64,000 bases of DNA from Eupeodes corollae (GCF_945859685.1 NC_079149.1:129792065-129856064), one strand, 5' to 3'. Positions 12,140-24,754 are shown, counted from the stretch's first letter. Numbers and translations: made by a program. The notes: a model not told the origin generated them from the letters alone.

Positions 12140-12850
12140 AAAGAATACAATCTTTAGTGAATGTAATTTTTAGGAATCAATTGAATTCAAATTTAAGATA
12201 ATCAAAAACATTAGAATCATTTTATTTGTTTGTTTGAATGCCATTAATTGATGACAATCGTTTGAGATACGAAAGGTTTAAAGAATACAATCTTTAATAA
12301 ATATAATCTTAAGGAATCAATTGCATTGAACTTTAAGATCATTAAAAACATTTAAATCATTTTATTCGTTCATTTAAATGGAATCAAATGATTACAATCG
12401 TTTAAAACTTGTTAAGTTCATTCCTATTCGAATGAACTCTTTTGTATCATCTACAATTTTTAAAATTCTGAACAATGCAATAAGTTGATGACATTCGTTT
12501 GCGATGCGATAAGTTTAAAGAATACATTCTTAAATGAATGTTATCTTTTGAAATAAATTGATTTCAACTTAGATCATCAAAAAAATTGCAATCGTTTATT
12601 TCAATGCAATCAGTTGATGACAACAGTTTTAAGACACGATAAATTTCAAAAATACAATTTTTAATGAATGTAATCTTAAGAAATTAATTGAATTCAACTT
12701 TTAGATCATCAAAAACGTTACAATCATTTTATTTGTTCATTTGAATACAATCAGATGAGTACAATCGCTTGAGAGTTGTTGGGTTTATTCCTATTCGAAT
12801 AAACTCTTTTGATTCATTTGCAATTTTAAAAAAGTCTGTACAAAATTTTA
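12140..12850 (+). repeat. Degenerate tandem array, four units in alternating short-long form
   Basis: Units start at 12140, 12280, 12517 and 12647 with AAAGAATAC-like boxes. Each continues through TTTAATGAATGTAATCTT, AATTGAATTCAACTT, AGATCATCAAAAAC, AATCATTTTATT and GATGACAATCGTTT. Units 2 and 4 carry an extra insert with ATTCCTATTCGAAT(G/A)AACTC. The array thus looks like two dimers, a higher-order repeat. No protein frame spans it. Confidence 0.8.
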
Positions 12851-14474
12851 AAGGAGGAGGTAAACAATATGTAAATATTGCAAAGACTTTTGTTTGCTAG
12901 GTGAAGACTTTTGCAAGTTCTTCTCAACTCAAACGTGAATGAGTATATTGACAAAATCAGGAAAAGAGGTGAAAGTTTTAAAATAAACAGATGAAAGAAT
13001 TTGGTTGACTTTCGAAAACAATCTTAAATTTTTTAACGGAAAAGTTCTAAGCTTAAGATAGATTACCTGTAACTTTAAAAAAACGACTTTGTAAAATACA
13101 AACGTTGCCTGTTTCTCATTTTCCCTAAGCCCATATTTTCTGTCTGGTGTCTCAGCCATGAGGTTGCCGACATGAGGTTTCCCTAAAACCCGCATACAAC
13201 ATTCTTATATTATTTTTTCACAACTCTATTCAAATTCGTAACTCTTTGTGCTTTAAGTGACACAAAAAAAAACACATTTTATATATAAGTTTGTCTGACA
13301 CCTTTTGAATAGCCATCAGTGCCTATTCAATTTATTCTGACATTAAGATCAGGAAGAATATTATTATTGTCATTGCAATTTTCTTTCGAAAAGAAATGTT
13401 GTGGTATACTTATAAGCCTTCAAGTAACTGAACTGAATACATTATTAGACAAAGAGTCATATTCAAGTCTTCAAACAAAGTTCTGAATTTTGTGTGTCTT
13501 CTTCACAAGTGAAAAGGTCCCTTTACGTGAGGGATTTTGTTGTGTTTTTATTTTCTTTAAGTCTGTCTACAAAGTTCTCTATGAGAAAAGAAAAAAGAAA
13601 TTAATAGAAGTTTACTTAAGATACCTCTTCAGTCTATATATACAATGTACCTACAGTACATGCACTTAAATAAATTGCAAAGCAAGGGATTTTGTTTAAG
13701 GGCTAGGCTAACATTTATAAGACATAAAAAGAACCTCATCATTTTACCAAAAGAAAGAATATACTCTTCAAGGTAATGACAAGGCCAAATAATAATGAAG
13801 AGACATCATTTTTGGAGAATAGCAGTACAATAAACTTTTGGAAAAAAAACTTTAAGAACTTAGTCCCATTTTATAGTTTAAATGATAAAATAAAGTGTAT
13901 CAAATCAGCCTCATTTTTAATTCTTAATTGAAGACAAAATAACTTAAAGAACTTTCTTAAAAGTCTTGATGTGATCTGTAAGACAAAATCTATTGTTTCT
14001 CCAAATATTCACGAAAAAATAAAATTTCCCAAACATATTTTCAGAAGTTCGCAATTATAATTTCATACGTAATTCAAGACTCTCCAAAAAAAAAAAAAAA
14101 AAAACATTTTAACCAGTTCCGCCTTAGATAAGAAAAAATTCTTTCAAAACGAATTTTAAACTAAGGACTACCTCCTACAGTAACTGCATTGAAATTGAAC
14201 TATTTTTAAGTATTCAAGGGATTTATGTCTATCCTAGGATTCGAAAGTCCTTTTGCTGGAATTTTAAGAAAAACAAATTAAAACACTATCTATTCATAGT
14301 AGAAAGCTTAAAAAAACCTCGTTATCCTAATGATACCCTGTAAAAGGTTTAAAATGCGTGGGTTCATTTTCCTACTATATTGCTCAAGTTTTAAAAGTGT
14401 AAAATTGTTATATCTTTGCAAAGTTCTTAATTTCTTTGAAGAATTTTAAATAATATCCAAAGTTCAAAAGTACA

Positions 14475-14487
14475 CCCCCCCCCCCCC
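14475..14487. repeat. poly-C tract
   Basis: Thirteen consecutive C in an otherwise AT-rich context. It may be a length-variable site or a sequencing weak spot. Confidence 0.9.
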
Positions 14488-15656
14488 GCTCTTAAATTAG
14501 AACAAAAATTAAATTCCATAAAATTTTCTATTGAATGTTTGACCTGAATCCTTTTTCTTTCATAAAGAATAACGAGTACGAGTACATTATCCTCACAACA
14601 CACAAAAACACCAAGTTAACTTAAGCCATATTGAAATTTAAAGTTATTTAAGACTTACGCCAAAAATTCACACACTGCAACCACAGCATCAGAACCACGA
14701 AATTCCATTTAACTTGCATCCTTTTGGCTTCCATAAAATAAAACAAAAACAAAAATCGAACAAACAACAACAAAATCAACAAATATATTTAAGATTTAAG
14801 AAGAATAACTCCTTTCAAAGGATTTGCCCTCGGATCACTTCATTTGGACTTTCTCTCTCTCCCTCTGTCTTGTGATGCTCTCCACTCAGTCCTTCAATGT
14901 TCTAAAATTGTGCAGGATCTGATGGTGTTCTTTTTGTTCGATGGCGTCATCATTTTCATACTATATAACGTTCAACACTTCGCTACGACCAAAGCGACGA
15001 GGAGCGACGCTTGGAGGTACCATCCCATCAGCAGAGTATAGGGTATATCAGCTTCAGCTCCTGAATATAAGCAAAGCTCTTTTCATTTGCTTGCCACTCA
15101 CTTTTGCTCCTTTTACTTTCACGTTAGGTATAGGTACGTCCTTTACTCTTGTTACATAACAAACATATCCCCCATATCCTTGCATAGAAATGTAACCCAT
15201 TATGTACGTATGTGGAAGTACAATATATATGTGAACTCGCCTTTAGGATAAAATGAGTTTCCACTCAATCACGAAGTGAAATAAATCGAACTTCAAAAGG
15301 ATTTCGGGATTTTGCTATTTTGCCATTTTTCCCATTTCCATTTTCTGTCTTATTTCTTTTTTTTTCCTGTTCATTTTATTATTTTTGATTCCCCGAGTGT
15401 TGAGTGTGTTGAAGAAGAAAGTTTTATATTTTCTTTTAGTATTTTTCAATATTACTTATTTTTCCCGACTGACTTTTCCGAGAATCGAGATCCTGATGTG
15501 ATGTTCGTTTTTGGCTTTGCCTTTGCCTTCGAAGTCCTTTATTTTTCTACCTTCTGCAAGAGTGATACTGCTCGTCCTAGTTACCTATCAATATGCTATA
15601 AAATTGAACTTTTACAAGGTACTATTTTCGAGATTCTACATTTTCCCAGTATAACT

Positions 15657-15690
15657 ATCATCATCATCATCATCATCATCATCGTCGTCA
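15657..15690. repeat. ATC/GTC microsatellite
   Basis: About nine ATC trinucleotides followed by GTCGTC. Similar CAT/CGT repeats occur near 3570. Confidence 0.9.
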
Positions 15691-16607
15691 GACTATCAGA
15701 CATATTGAAATAGCTTATTGGAAGGTTCCTTTTTTGTTCATGTTTGAAATTCTCAAAGAAGAATATTTAAGTCCGAACTTCTATCGAACTCTTTTTTGTT
15801 TTGTATTAATTGACGACTTTTAGATGAAAATATTTCTTTTTTAAGGGTTCGAGGGTTAGAAGACAACAATATTTTTGTTTATTGGCAATTTTGGTTTCAA
15901 GAGATATTGACATGGAGAACAGTTTTCAATCAAACTCAAAAATAAATATGAAGTGTTGAGTGGATAAGGGTTTTGAGAGAGACATTTTTAAAAACTTAAT
16001 TAAATATTGTTTCGAATAAGAAACCAGGATTTTTAATGAAAGTAATATAATCCATTTTTTGGAAAAGTAAAATTCTCATATTCGTTAGACTTCTAATTCG
16101 TCAAAAATTAATGGGATCTTAAAGTTAGCGAAAAATTGGTTTGACTTTAGTTTCCTGCAAAATGTAAACTTTAAGCAAAAGATAAACTCTTACAGATTTT
16201 TCCAAAATTTAGTCTTTGTAAATTTAAATTATATAAGTCTTTCTGAAAAAGAATTGCCTTTATTCCTTTCTGAACTTGAATTTTCCCTTAAGATGTTTGA
16301 AACATTTCAATTTAAAAATATTGAAAAGAAATGAATTGTACGAGTATATAAAGTTTATTTCAACGTATCAACTTCTATGATGACTTTACGAGGTACAAAT
16401 CTTCACTCCATTTCCAGAAGATTTCATTGCCATGAGATGACGTATAAGACCTTATTTGACTGTACATAAAATTAGCTTCAAATATTATATTTCAATGGGT
16501 TTGACAAATAAGTTTAAGAGATAATCATTTGATGCAGAATTTGAACTCGAACTTCTTTAGTTAAGTATTTATTTATTATAATTTCTTAACTTTTAATAAA
16601 TAAATCC

Positions 16608-17204
16608 GTTATCGAACCGATTTGTCAAATTAGCAATTTTAAAATTTTTCGACGTTTATATAGGTTCTTAGAACCTAGATAAAAGGATTTTTGAGAGATG
16701 TCTGTGTGTTAATTGTGTACGATACGTCTGTATGTTCGATATACCTTTCTTCTTCGGCTATATCTTAGAAATTAGTTTAGATATCGACTTCAAGTTCTTT
16801 CTGTTTTGAAGATAGTATCAAAACATGCAGATAGGTTTCTCAAAAATTTTTTGTTTAACAAATTAATTTGTAAACAACGTTTTGGTAGAACCTAAATATC
16901 TCACGAACAAAAAATGATATAACATATTAAAAGCAATGAAAGAGTTTTTCTTACCAACAAATTTAAACCTAAAAAAACTAATAATATTTGGTTGGGCTTG
17001 AATATCTTGGCAATGAATAAAGGTTTTTTTCAAAATAATTTTACCTTATCAAAAATATTATTTTTCACATTAAACCATTTTTTTTAAATATTCAACTGTT
17101 TTTCAAATAAGAACCAAAAAAAAAATACAAACTAAATTTTGTAAAAGTGATGTTTAATCTGAATATCTCAATAATTAACAATTATTCAAAATCATTTAAT
17201 TTTC
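16608..17204 (+). repeat. AT-rich dispersed repeat family, diverged copy 1a
   Basis: Matches the head of the family seen at 17205, 21816, 24755, 42474 and 62892: ATTTGTCAAATT, TTTTTCGACGTTT, GAGAGATGTCTGTG, a CGTCTGTATGTTCG block, CTATATCTTAGAA and ATATCGACTTCAA. It is much more diverged than the copy that follows and lacks the terminal stem-loop. Confidence 0.6.
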
Positions 17205-18125
17205 AACTTCCCACAGGAAGTTATTGTAATGGGTACGATTTGTCAAATTGAAAATTTTGACATTTCTCGGTGTTTCAAGTCCCTAAGTCAAAATAAAAGC
17301 ATCTCAGAAAGATTTCTGTGTGTGCGTGAGTACGTCCGTATGTTTGCGATGTTTTTTTCGTTGGCCATAGCTCAAGAACCAGAAGAGAATCCGACTTCAA
17401 ATAAATTTTGTGATACAGATAAAGAGGCAGGAATATGTTTAAAAGGCTCACAAAAAAATTACGTGGGTGGTTCTGTACCATAGGAATGCAAAATGATTTT
17501 ATCTCGAAATTAAAAATAAAAGTTTTAGCCTCTGGTAGAGATTTGAGAAAAATCAAATTGACAATTTTTTTTACAAAAATAAAAACCTGAACCAAAAAAT
17601 TAATAAAAGTTCGTAAAAATTGATTTTCGACTCAAACAACTTTTCAAAACTCTGAGATATTAACTTTAAACTACTTTATTCTTTTAAAAAATATTGTTTT
17701 CAAAATTCAGTAAAATTTTGAGAAAAACCGAATTGACAGTTTCGTTTCACAAAAAATTAAAACTTAAAAAAATAAATAAAATAAATTTCTTTTTAAATAA
17801 AAACTTAAAAGAAAATTTAACAAAAGTTGGTAAAAATTTACTTGCGACTCAATTATAAGAATCCAAAAGTCCCTTTTTTCACAAAATAATAAAATCTACA
17901 AAAAATACGCAAATTTTGTTAAAATTGGTGTTCAGTTCTTGACATCTCTCAAATTAAATTCATTCACCCAAGTTGTACAAATTTAAAAAATGCTACGAAA
18001 ATTGGTAAAAATTGGTTTTCAACTAAAAATCTCTTTAACAAAACAAGATTTTTAAACAAAACTATTTCTTTATGTAAAAAATGTTGTTGGCAATTTTAAG
18101 AATAATTCAACTGAAAAAATATGAG
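17205..18125 (+). repeat. AT-rich dispersed repeat family, copy 1b
   Basis: Begins with the stem-loop AACTTCC-CACA-GGAAGTT (17205-17222), then TTATTGTAATGGGTACGATT, TTGACATTTCTCGG, AAGTCCCTAAGTC and a GTGTGCGTGAGTACGTCCG stretch. The body consists of degenerate units with AATTGACAGTTT, AAAATTGATTTTCGACTC and TCTTTTCAAAA. It is interrupted at about 18125 by a non-LTR element. Frames across it are chance. Confidence 0.8.
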
Positions 18126-18240
18126 GAATTCTTACTCTTCCCCGGTTGCTACGCTCGATGTGAATGACACACCATTTGTTAGCTCTTAAGAGAAAGCAAA
18201 TCTCTTTGCTCGGCAGTTCGCCGCCAATTCAACGCTGCCA

Positions 18241-19097
18241 GTGAGTGTTATGAATCCGCCTGTACTTGATCGAATTAATGATTCTATGATTAAAATCTTT
18301 TTTCGCACTCGTACTGTAGCGAGAGTCCTAAAAGATCTTAACATACATAAATCTGCTGGTCCGGATGGTATCCCCGCTATCGTTCTGAAGAGGTGTTCTT
18401 CTTTGCTGGAAGAACCACTGCGTAAGCTTTTTCATCTGTCCTACTCCTCAGGTCTCGCTCCGAGCGGATGGAAAGCCGCATTTGTCCAGCCTATTCCCAA
18501 AAAAGTCGAATCTTCCTCACCCTCTTATTATCAACCGTTTGCACTTACGTCCCTTCTTTGCAAGGTCATGGAAACGCTGGTTATCAGCTCAAGAAATATC
18601 TTGAAGAACGAAATCTTCTTAATGACCAACAGAATGGATTTCGTAGCTATAGGACCACTGGTGATCTCATGGTTCATCTCGCCGAACAGTGGAATAAATC
18701 TTTACATAGTTTTGAAGAAAGTAAGATTATTGCGCAAGATATTTCAAAAGCATTTGATAGGGTTTGGCATCAGGCTCTCTTATCGAAAATGCGTGCATTC
18801 GGTTTCCATGAATCCCTTCTTCATTGGATTAGTAATTACCTTTTGAATCATTCAATACAAGTTGTATTGGATGGATTCAAGTCTGAAAACCACAAAATAA
18901 ATGCTGGTGTGCCCCAGGGCTCTGTTCTATCTCCAACACTCTTTCTTATTTTTATTAATGATCTCCTGTCTGCAACATCTACTCCAATACATTGTTTCGC
19001 TGACGATAGTACTCTTAGCTTTTCATATTCGTTTTCAGATTCACACCCCTCTTCTTCGGATGTGGAACTGCAACGACAAAATAAAATAAGCTCATGA
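18241..19097 (+). pseudogene. Jockey-type reverse transcriptase fragment
   Basis: Frame 1 from 18241 gives KSAGPDGIPAIVLKRC, GLAPSGWKAAFVQPIPKK and YYQPFALTSLLCKVMETL. A frameshift at about 18590 continues in frame 3: NLLNDQQNGFRSYRTTGDL, AQDISKAFDRVWH (first catalytic Asp), KINAGVPQGSVLSPTLF and CFADDSTLSFS. The FADD pair sits at 18996-19007. Order, spacing and motifs are those of a group-II/LINE RT palm. The active-site residues survive, yet the frameshift and the missing C-terminus make it non-functional. Confidence 0.88.
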
Positions 19098-19249
19098 AAT
19101 TTCGACCTAAACAGCATAGTACAATGAGGAATAAGAAACTGCGTGGAATTTAATGCTTCGAAAACGCAATGCTGTCTTGTATCGTTAAAGCAAAGTATAG
19201 CCCCCTGCCAGCTGCATTCCTCCCCTTAAACAGTTCAACCGTAATAATC

Positions 19250-19440
19250 GCGCTTCTAGGAATGCTCATCAATATACCCTCGAGCCCAACTTCGGTCGTA
19301 CTGTCAAGTACAGAGATTCGTTCTTTAGCCGTACTATGCGAATGTGGAATGCCTTGCCACACTCTGTCTTTCCCAGCTATTGCAATATTCAGGAATTCAA
19401 AACCAATGTGCACCGACATCTCCTTTTAACCCCTCTCTCC
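19250..19440 (+). pseudogene. C-terminal block of the same non-LTR element
   Basis: One frame reads RNAHQYTLEPNFGRTVKYR, then DSFFSRTMRMWNALPHSVFP and FKTNVHRHLLL, a typical end of Jockey-type ORF2 proteins (the W-N-x-L-P motif). The more open frames over the same DNA on both strands are shadows. It follows the palm fragment after a deletion. Confidence 0.7.
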
Positions 19441-19517
19441 CTTTGCTAGTGCTCACACTGTGTCTACATAATAACGGTAATATATTCCTTTGAATGTGCG
19501 CTAATTATTAAAAAAAA

Positions 19518-21815
19518 ATGGTTTTTAACAAAAATCACAAAAAGAGACACCAAAAAATTACCGTTTTTTGAAATGACAATCGTGATGATTATTTTAAAAC
19601 TTGTAACATAATGTTGCTGACATCTGATACAATTTTCCCAAAAATCAATTGACATTCTAAGGTAATAATTTTGAAGTTCCTTAAATCAAAATTTATCTCT
19701 CTAAATTAGGAAAACAAGGTTTTCACCCTTCTTTTGTAAATATAGGTTTCATATTCTTAAAAAAATGTACAGCTTTTGAAGCCTCTTAAACCATCATTTT
19801 AAGCCTCTTGAAATGACACAAATATTTTTTACATATCCAGTATTATGTAGCTTGCCCTACTTACTTAACCTAATCTACAAAAAATCGATCGGTATATCAG
19901 GCTTTAGCCTAGATTTATTAATTTAATACCTCTTTTTTATTTTTCACTATAAAGTTAAATTTTTAGATCGCACATACGCCGCCGCCGACCGCATTGTAGG
20001 CAATAAATATTCCTCCGACAGAAAAAAGGTTCAAAAATCGATTATCTATCGATGCGATAAATTGAAGCAATTTGGCAAAAGATAGGCGCCCAATAAGCGC
20101 ACCAAAAAGTCATCATTCAAAAAATAAAACATTTTTTTAATGAAAACAACCACAGAACCGAGACACACACGTTTGTTGTTGATAACTCAAACGCAACTCA
20201 GCAACAACAAAAATTCCCAACAAACATTTTGAAAAAAAAAAAAAAATGATTTCTTGTTGCATCCCAGGTTAATTGGAAATTTCTGCATCACTCCAGCATC
20301 CACAAATCATATGGTGTGGTGCTGCCGCATATGCAGCAAGCAGTAGCAGAAGCATCATAGCAGCAGCTGTACACCTTCATAGGTATACCAAAAGAGATAT
20401 TTCGCGCAGAGCATGCTTTACGGCCTTTTTGGCCAAATTAAAGTATTGCCTCGGTTCATTGGGCACACACCCAGTTTTATATATGGTATGGCCCACCACC
20501 AAGCAGGCACCCGGCCAAAATATTAATTGCACGAATATGCCTAGGTCCTCCATCGCTACCGCCTCCACTCTCCACCTACCATCGCCCAGCATCATCAACG
20601 ACCGCCATCACCAACGTGATGGCGCATCAAGTGCTGAGCAACAAATAGCAGGAATCTCTAGCTGCCTTCTCGTCCTCATATCTTGCATCATTTTACCTTC
20701 CTAAAAATATACGAGTTCAAGCTTAGAGTAGAGTTCGAGTAGTTTTTAGGCAGAACGAGTGAGCGTGCTTCATGACCAAATTCAGGTTTCGCGTGTAGTA
20801 GTCAGCCAGTGCCCCAGCATCCCCAAATCCGAACCAAAAGCTGAAGCTGAAGCCCGCCGAACATCAGATGTCTGATGGTTTCACCGTGTGGTTGCTCTCT
20901 GTGGAATGTATCTCGTTTGTGCGTTTTATTCGTTCGCTTTTTTTATGTTTTGCGGTGCAAATTGTTTCGATAATTAGAACTTGCTGATGCCATATTTTGT
21001 TCAAGCATCAGGATCAGGACCCACTCACGAAAAAATTGACGGCAGGCAAAAATATACCTATATAGATGTGGCTGTTTGGAATTTGAGCCGTCAAATACTA
21101 AATTTCGTCCAAAGACCAATAAAACAAAACAAAAATCCGTCGAATCTGAAAATTGGAGGGATTCATGGCCACATTCCTCTGTAATTGGAAAATAATTTGT
21201 TTGAGTCAGAGCAATGGCTGACGATGACGACTAGGACGAGGACGACGATGAAAGACCGAACGTAAGGTGAGGTGTGGTAAAAATTCGATGGTTTTTGGAA
21301 TATTGGATGGATGGATGCGTTTTTGCTGATCCGACAGAAACGACAGTCGTGTCGTTTGAACTGATCAAAGAAGGCAATTTAATGACACGCCAAGGTATTA
21401 TTATTTTGTTTGGTGGTTTGATTCTTTGATCCTTTGAACCATTAGCATCGAAAAAAATCACATATACCAAATTGGTTTTAGGTACTCAAACAAAGAAGGT
21501 TTGTTTGTAAGACTGAAAAAAGCTCTATAATGGTCAAAATTGTTGAATCATTCAATCATAAAAAAAAGTAATCAGGGGGTTAATAGGGCAAATGAGGGAG
21601 CTTATTAAAGTGAAACCTAAAATTTATCACATTCCTTTGCAGCTACATTACATTTTGCGAGGTAGGAGCATCAGGAATATGTTTCCAACATAAACGACCA
21701 ATGTTCATCTCGAAAATAATAAATAACTCAAAAGTCCCAACTTAAGAACAATTTTTTTTTAATTACAAAATTGAATTATGTGTCGCTATCTTGTGTCAAA
21801 TTTACTATTTTTAAC
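19518..21815. other. Gene-free stretch; 20270-21260 unusually GC-balanced, possible regulatory DNA
   Basis: No supported gene. From about 20270 to 21260 base composition becomes balanced, with GCAG and CAT-type repeats, a perfect inverted repeat CGCCATCAC-CAAC-GTGATGGCG at 20603-20624, and GACGA repeats near 21225-21250. A 143-codon frame at 20273-20704 has no recognisable domain. This looks like single-copy host DNA, perhaps an enhancer or untranslated region, but that is inference from composition only. Confidence 0.5.
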
Positions 21816-22133
21816 TTAATTTATTGTAATGGGTCCGCTTTGTCAAATTGAAAATTTTGACATTTCTCACAGTTTCAAGGTCCCTAGAGTCGAACTAAAA
21901 GATTTTTAGAAAGATGTCTGTTCGTGCGTGTGTACGTACGTCCTATCGTCAGTACGTCCGTACCCTTGGGAGGTTTTTTTCGTCTTCAATAGCTCAAGAA
22001 CCAGAAAAGAAAAAAAAAGAAATCGATTTCAAATAAATTTTATTATACAGATAATAAGACAGATAGATGCAGAAAGGGCTCTCAAGAAAATTGCGTGGGT
22101 GGTTTTTTTTTACCATAGCAGTTATCAGTGTGG
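21816..22133 (+). repeat. AT-rich dispersed repeat family, copy 2 (head only)
   Basis: Reads TTATTGTAATGGGTCCGCTT, TTGACATTTCTCACAG, TCCCTAGAGTCGAA, AGAAAGATGTCTGT, an ACGTACGTCC stretch, TAGCTCAAGAACCAGAA, GGGCTCTCAAGAAAATTGCG and TACCATAGCA. The terminal stem-loop is lost. The copy stops at about 22121 and meets the start of an oppositely oriented copy within a perfect inverted repeat. Confidence 0.8.
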
Positions 22134-22910
22134 ATGTGACCCACACTGATAACTTCCCATCTCGTCTGTCAATTTGTATTGCTTAAAAGTTTCTAGGTTT
22201 TCGTGTTGGGTCAGTTAAATTGTTCTTAAAAATTTTTAAATTACCAACAATATTTTGCATTACATTGAAATAGGCATATTTCAAAATCTAGTTTTGTTAA
22301 CGAGATTTTTAGTCGAAAACCAATTTTTAGGAATTTTAGTAGCATTTCTTAATAGTTTGTATTTCTTATATAAACAAATACAAATTTGATGAATGCAATT
22401 AATTTGAGAGATATAGACAACCGACTGTTCGATGAAAAATTTACTTTCGAATCAAATAGCTTTTCAAAAATTAAAAATATTGTCTTCAAACTTTTTTTAT
22501 TTCACAGAAAATATTGCTTTCGATATTCAATAATATAATTCAATACAAAAATTATTGAATATCGAAAACAATAAATGAAATGAAATAAAAAAAAATAAGA
22601 CAAATTTTTTTATTTTTGAAAGGCTTGACTTAAAGGAAATTTTTACCAACTTTTATTAATTTTCGTTAGGTTTTTATTTTTTGTCAAAGAAACTGTCAAT
22701 TTGATTTTTTTCAAAATTTTAGTAGATGTTAAAAACGCTATTTTCCGTTGCACGAAATTGGTTTTTTTTAATTTATAAAAAAAATAGTTAATTGGATTTA
22801 CTGGTTTGGTATTACGTAACAATATATTATACACAATTTAATTCAAGTCTGTAGCGTCATTGGTTCGTAAGATACTAAGGGTTAAACAAAATGTTCACCG
22901 TTTTAAGTTG
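22134..22910 (-). repeat. AT-rich dispersed repeat family, copy 3 (body and tail end, antisense)
   Basis: Begins with the tail module CACACTGATAACTTCCCATC and CTTAAAAGTTT, which in forward orientation ends copy 5 near 44285-44330. Then come degenerate body units (ATATTCAATAAT, CTGTCAATTTGAT, ACCAACTTTTATTAATTTT) and, at about 22855-22895, the complement of TTAACCCTTAGTATCTTACG. The head is not present here. Confidence 0.7.
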
Positions 22911-24754
22911 CGACATATAGGAATCATGTATATGGCAAGTTTTGCATTCGTGCGAAATTTGGAACTCGAGATTTTAATCAAAAATGATATTACGATGGTA
23001 GAGAAGTCGTAAAAAGTGGGTCCCGTGATTCCGTCCGGTCTGTTTTGTCTGTCTATCCACGCTCCTACAGTCTAAACAATGGAGTCTATTGAGTTCAAAC
23101 TTTTAAGTTAAGGTTTTGAGCAGATTCACGTTAGGTGTTTTTTTCATTTTGCCCATTCAATTTTGTTGGTCAATAACAAACTAATAGATTTTTTTCTTTT
23201 CTTTCAACAAAAAAAAAGGTGCCGCTCACAGGACCGTTATTTTGTTTTTTAAATTTTTTCAGCAACTTGTAAACCGATTTCAATAATTTTTTTTTTCAAA
23301 AAAGCTCTTATATTGTCTTAAAAATATTTGATTATCAAAAATTAAATTTTGTATTGTTTGGATTTTTAAAAAAAATATTGATTTTTTTTTTCAAAATTCT
23401 ATATTTCAAAAACTGGTCTATATTTTTTACACAATTCAAATGTAGATCGTATATTTACAATCACTAAACAACTGCATACCAAAAATATTTTTAGAACAAA
23501 ATTGAAAAATTTTATAAAAAAAATGAATTTAAAAAAACGCTCTATTTTCAAAAAAAAAATTTCAAAAATTAAGGGTTTTTTTGGTTTTTAAAATGGCATC
23601 TTAATTTTTGAAGACAAACTTATTTTTCAGGTAAAATTTTGAATCTTAAAATAGTTTTTTTTTTAAATTATTTTAACTGTGCATGAGCCCGAAAGAGCGC
23701 GTTATTTTTCCAAAATTGTGATTGCATTCCTATCTTTAATCCAAATTAATGCATTTGGTACATATTTATGCATTTTTATAACAATAACTATTGTGAATAC
23801 CAATGATGGCCGTCCGTATAGCGCCACTGTATTGGATTAACGAATATGATATATTTAATCAACAATCTATTTTAAAGTGTCTATCAACAAGTTTTATCTT
23901 GGTACCTTTGTATCTATGATTTTAAAATGTTATTCTTTAAGACTAAGGTTGTTTCACACATATTTTACAAGTTTAAGAAACGGGCCTGAAAGAGATTATG
24001 TATTTTCTTTTAGAATCACTTTTTCAACATATGTATACACATTATACCTGTATAGGTATTACGTACAACCTCTACAACTATTGCTTACGTGTCACTTTAT
24101 AACTAAAATCCAAAACGCATAAGAGCCTGACTGTAAACAACACATGAATAGCAAATTCTTGTATTTGTTCGTATGCTTACTTCTTTTAAAATTTAACGAA
24201 CAAAAGAACGTAATAACTCCATGTTTAAGCTGAAAACTTGTAAACTTCTACTACCAATAACATTCCTTCATTATCATCATAAACATGTCTTTATCTATCT
24301 ATCTGAATAAAGCTGAGCACGCCAATGAACTATTCTTTATCTGTTTTAGACACCTTCCTAACTACACAACCAATAGGCGATCGCTTTACAATTTAAACAT
24401 TCATGTTCTGCCTCTTTCTTATCTTCAGATAATTTATTTTCCATCCTGGTTCTTCTTATATGAATTTAAAATAAAACTATAAAAAGGAAAAAGCTTTAAA
24501 TGAACTACAAACAATTGTTTACGTTAAGTATGCTTACAAGTATTTTTTATTTACGGGATGAAATGTCCTAGGATGAGTTGTGTCTTGGGATGAATCGGGT
24601 GGTTTTTTTGAAAAATCAAATGGCATTTATATCTTTGAAGACAAACTTATTTCACAGGTATATTTTAAAATATTATGTAGGTACTTTTTTAAACATACAC
24701 TTTGCATACAAGAGCAAGTTTGTGTGACCCAGTCGTGCATTTTATTTTAATCTG
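22911..24754. other. Gene-free AT-rich stretch with a dispersed ~60 bp repeat
   Basis: No gene. A block close to TTTGAAGACAAACTTATTT plus CAGGTA occurs at about 23592-23640 and again at about 24625-24665, with a weaker match at about 47765-47825. T-runs and A-runs are common. Open frames at 23877-24122 and 24285-24482 show no domain. Confidence 0.55.

Larger units (their letters stand above)
12851..16607. other. Gene-free stretch with homopolymers
   Basis: Nothing gene-like is supported. Contains a 19-A run at 14086-14104, a 13-C run at 14475-14487 and a CAT/CGT microsatellite at 15657-15690. Open frames at 12929-13195, 14844-15159 and 15312-15713 give low-complexity peptides rich in F, S and I and show no domain. 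Confidence 0.6.
18126..19517 (+). mobile_element. Non-LTR retrotransposon relic (Jockey-type RT), 5' truncated
   Basis: A higher-GC block inserted in AT-rich repeat DNA. Coding sense begins by 18130 (PVATLDVNDTPFVSS) and runs through linker, fingers, palm and a C-terminal block. It ends in an A-run at about 19509-19517, as expected for target-primed integration. A large deletion lies between the palm (about 19195) and the C-terminal block (from about 19250). No endonuclease remains. Its RT differs from the RTE and LOA-like copies elsewhere in the window, so it is a separate family. The exact clade (Jockey, CR1 or Daphne type) cannot be fixed by eye. Confidence 0.85.

Noticed and set aside
20273..20704. 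143-codon open frame as a gene
   Set aside because: No domain. Ala/Ser and Ile runs come from GCAG and CAT repeats, and an antisense frame of equal standing overlaps it.
22643..22834. Minus frame inside AT-rich repeat as a gene
   Set aside because: Lies in a body unit of the dispersed repeat. The frame is Lys/Asn/Ile-rich and not maintained in other copies.
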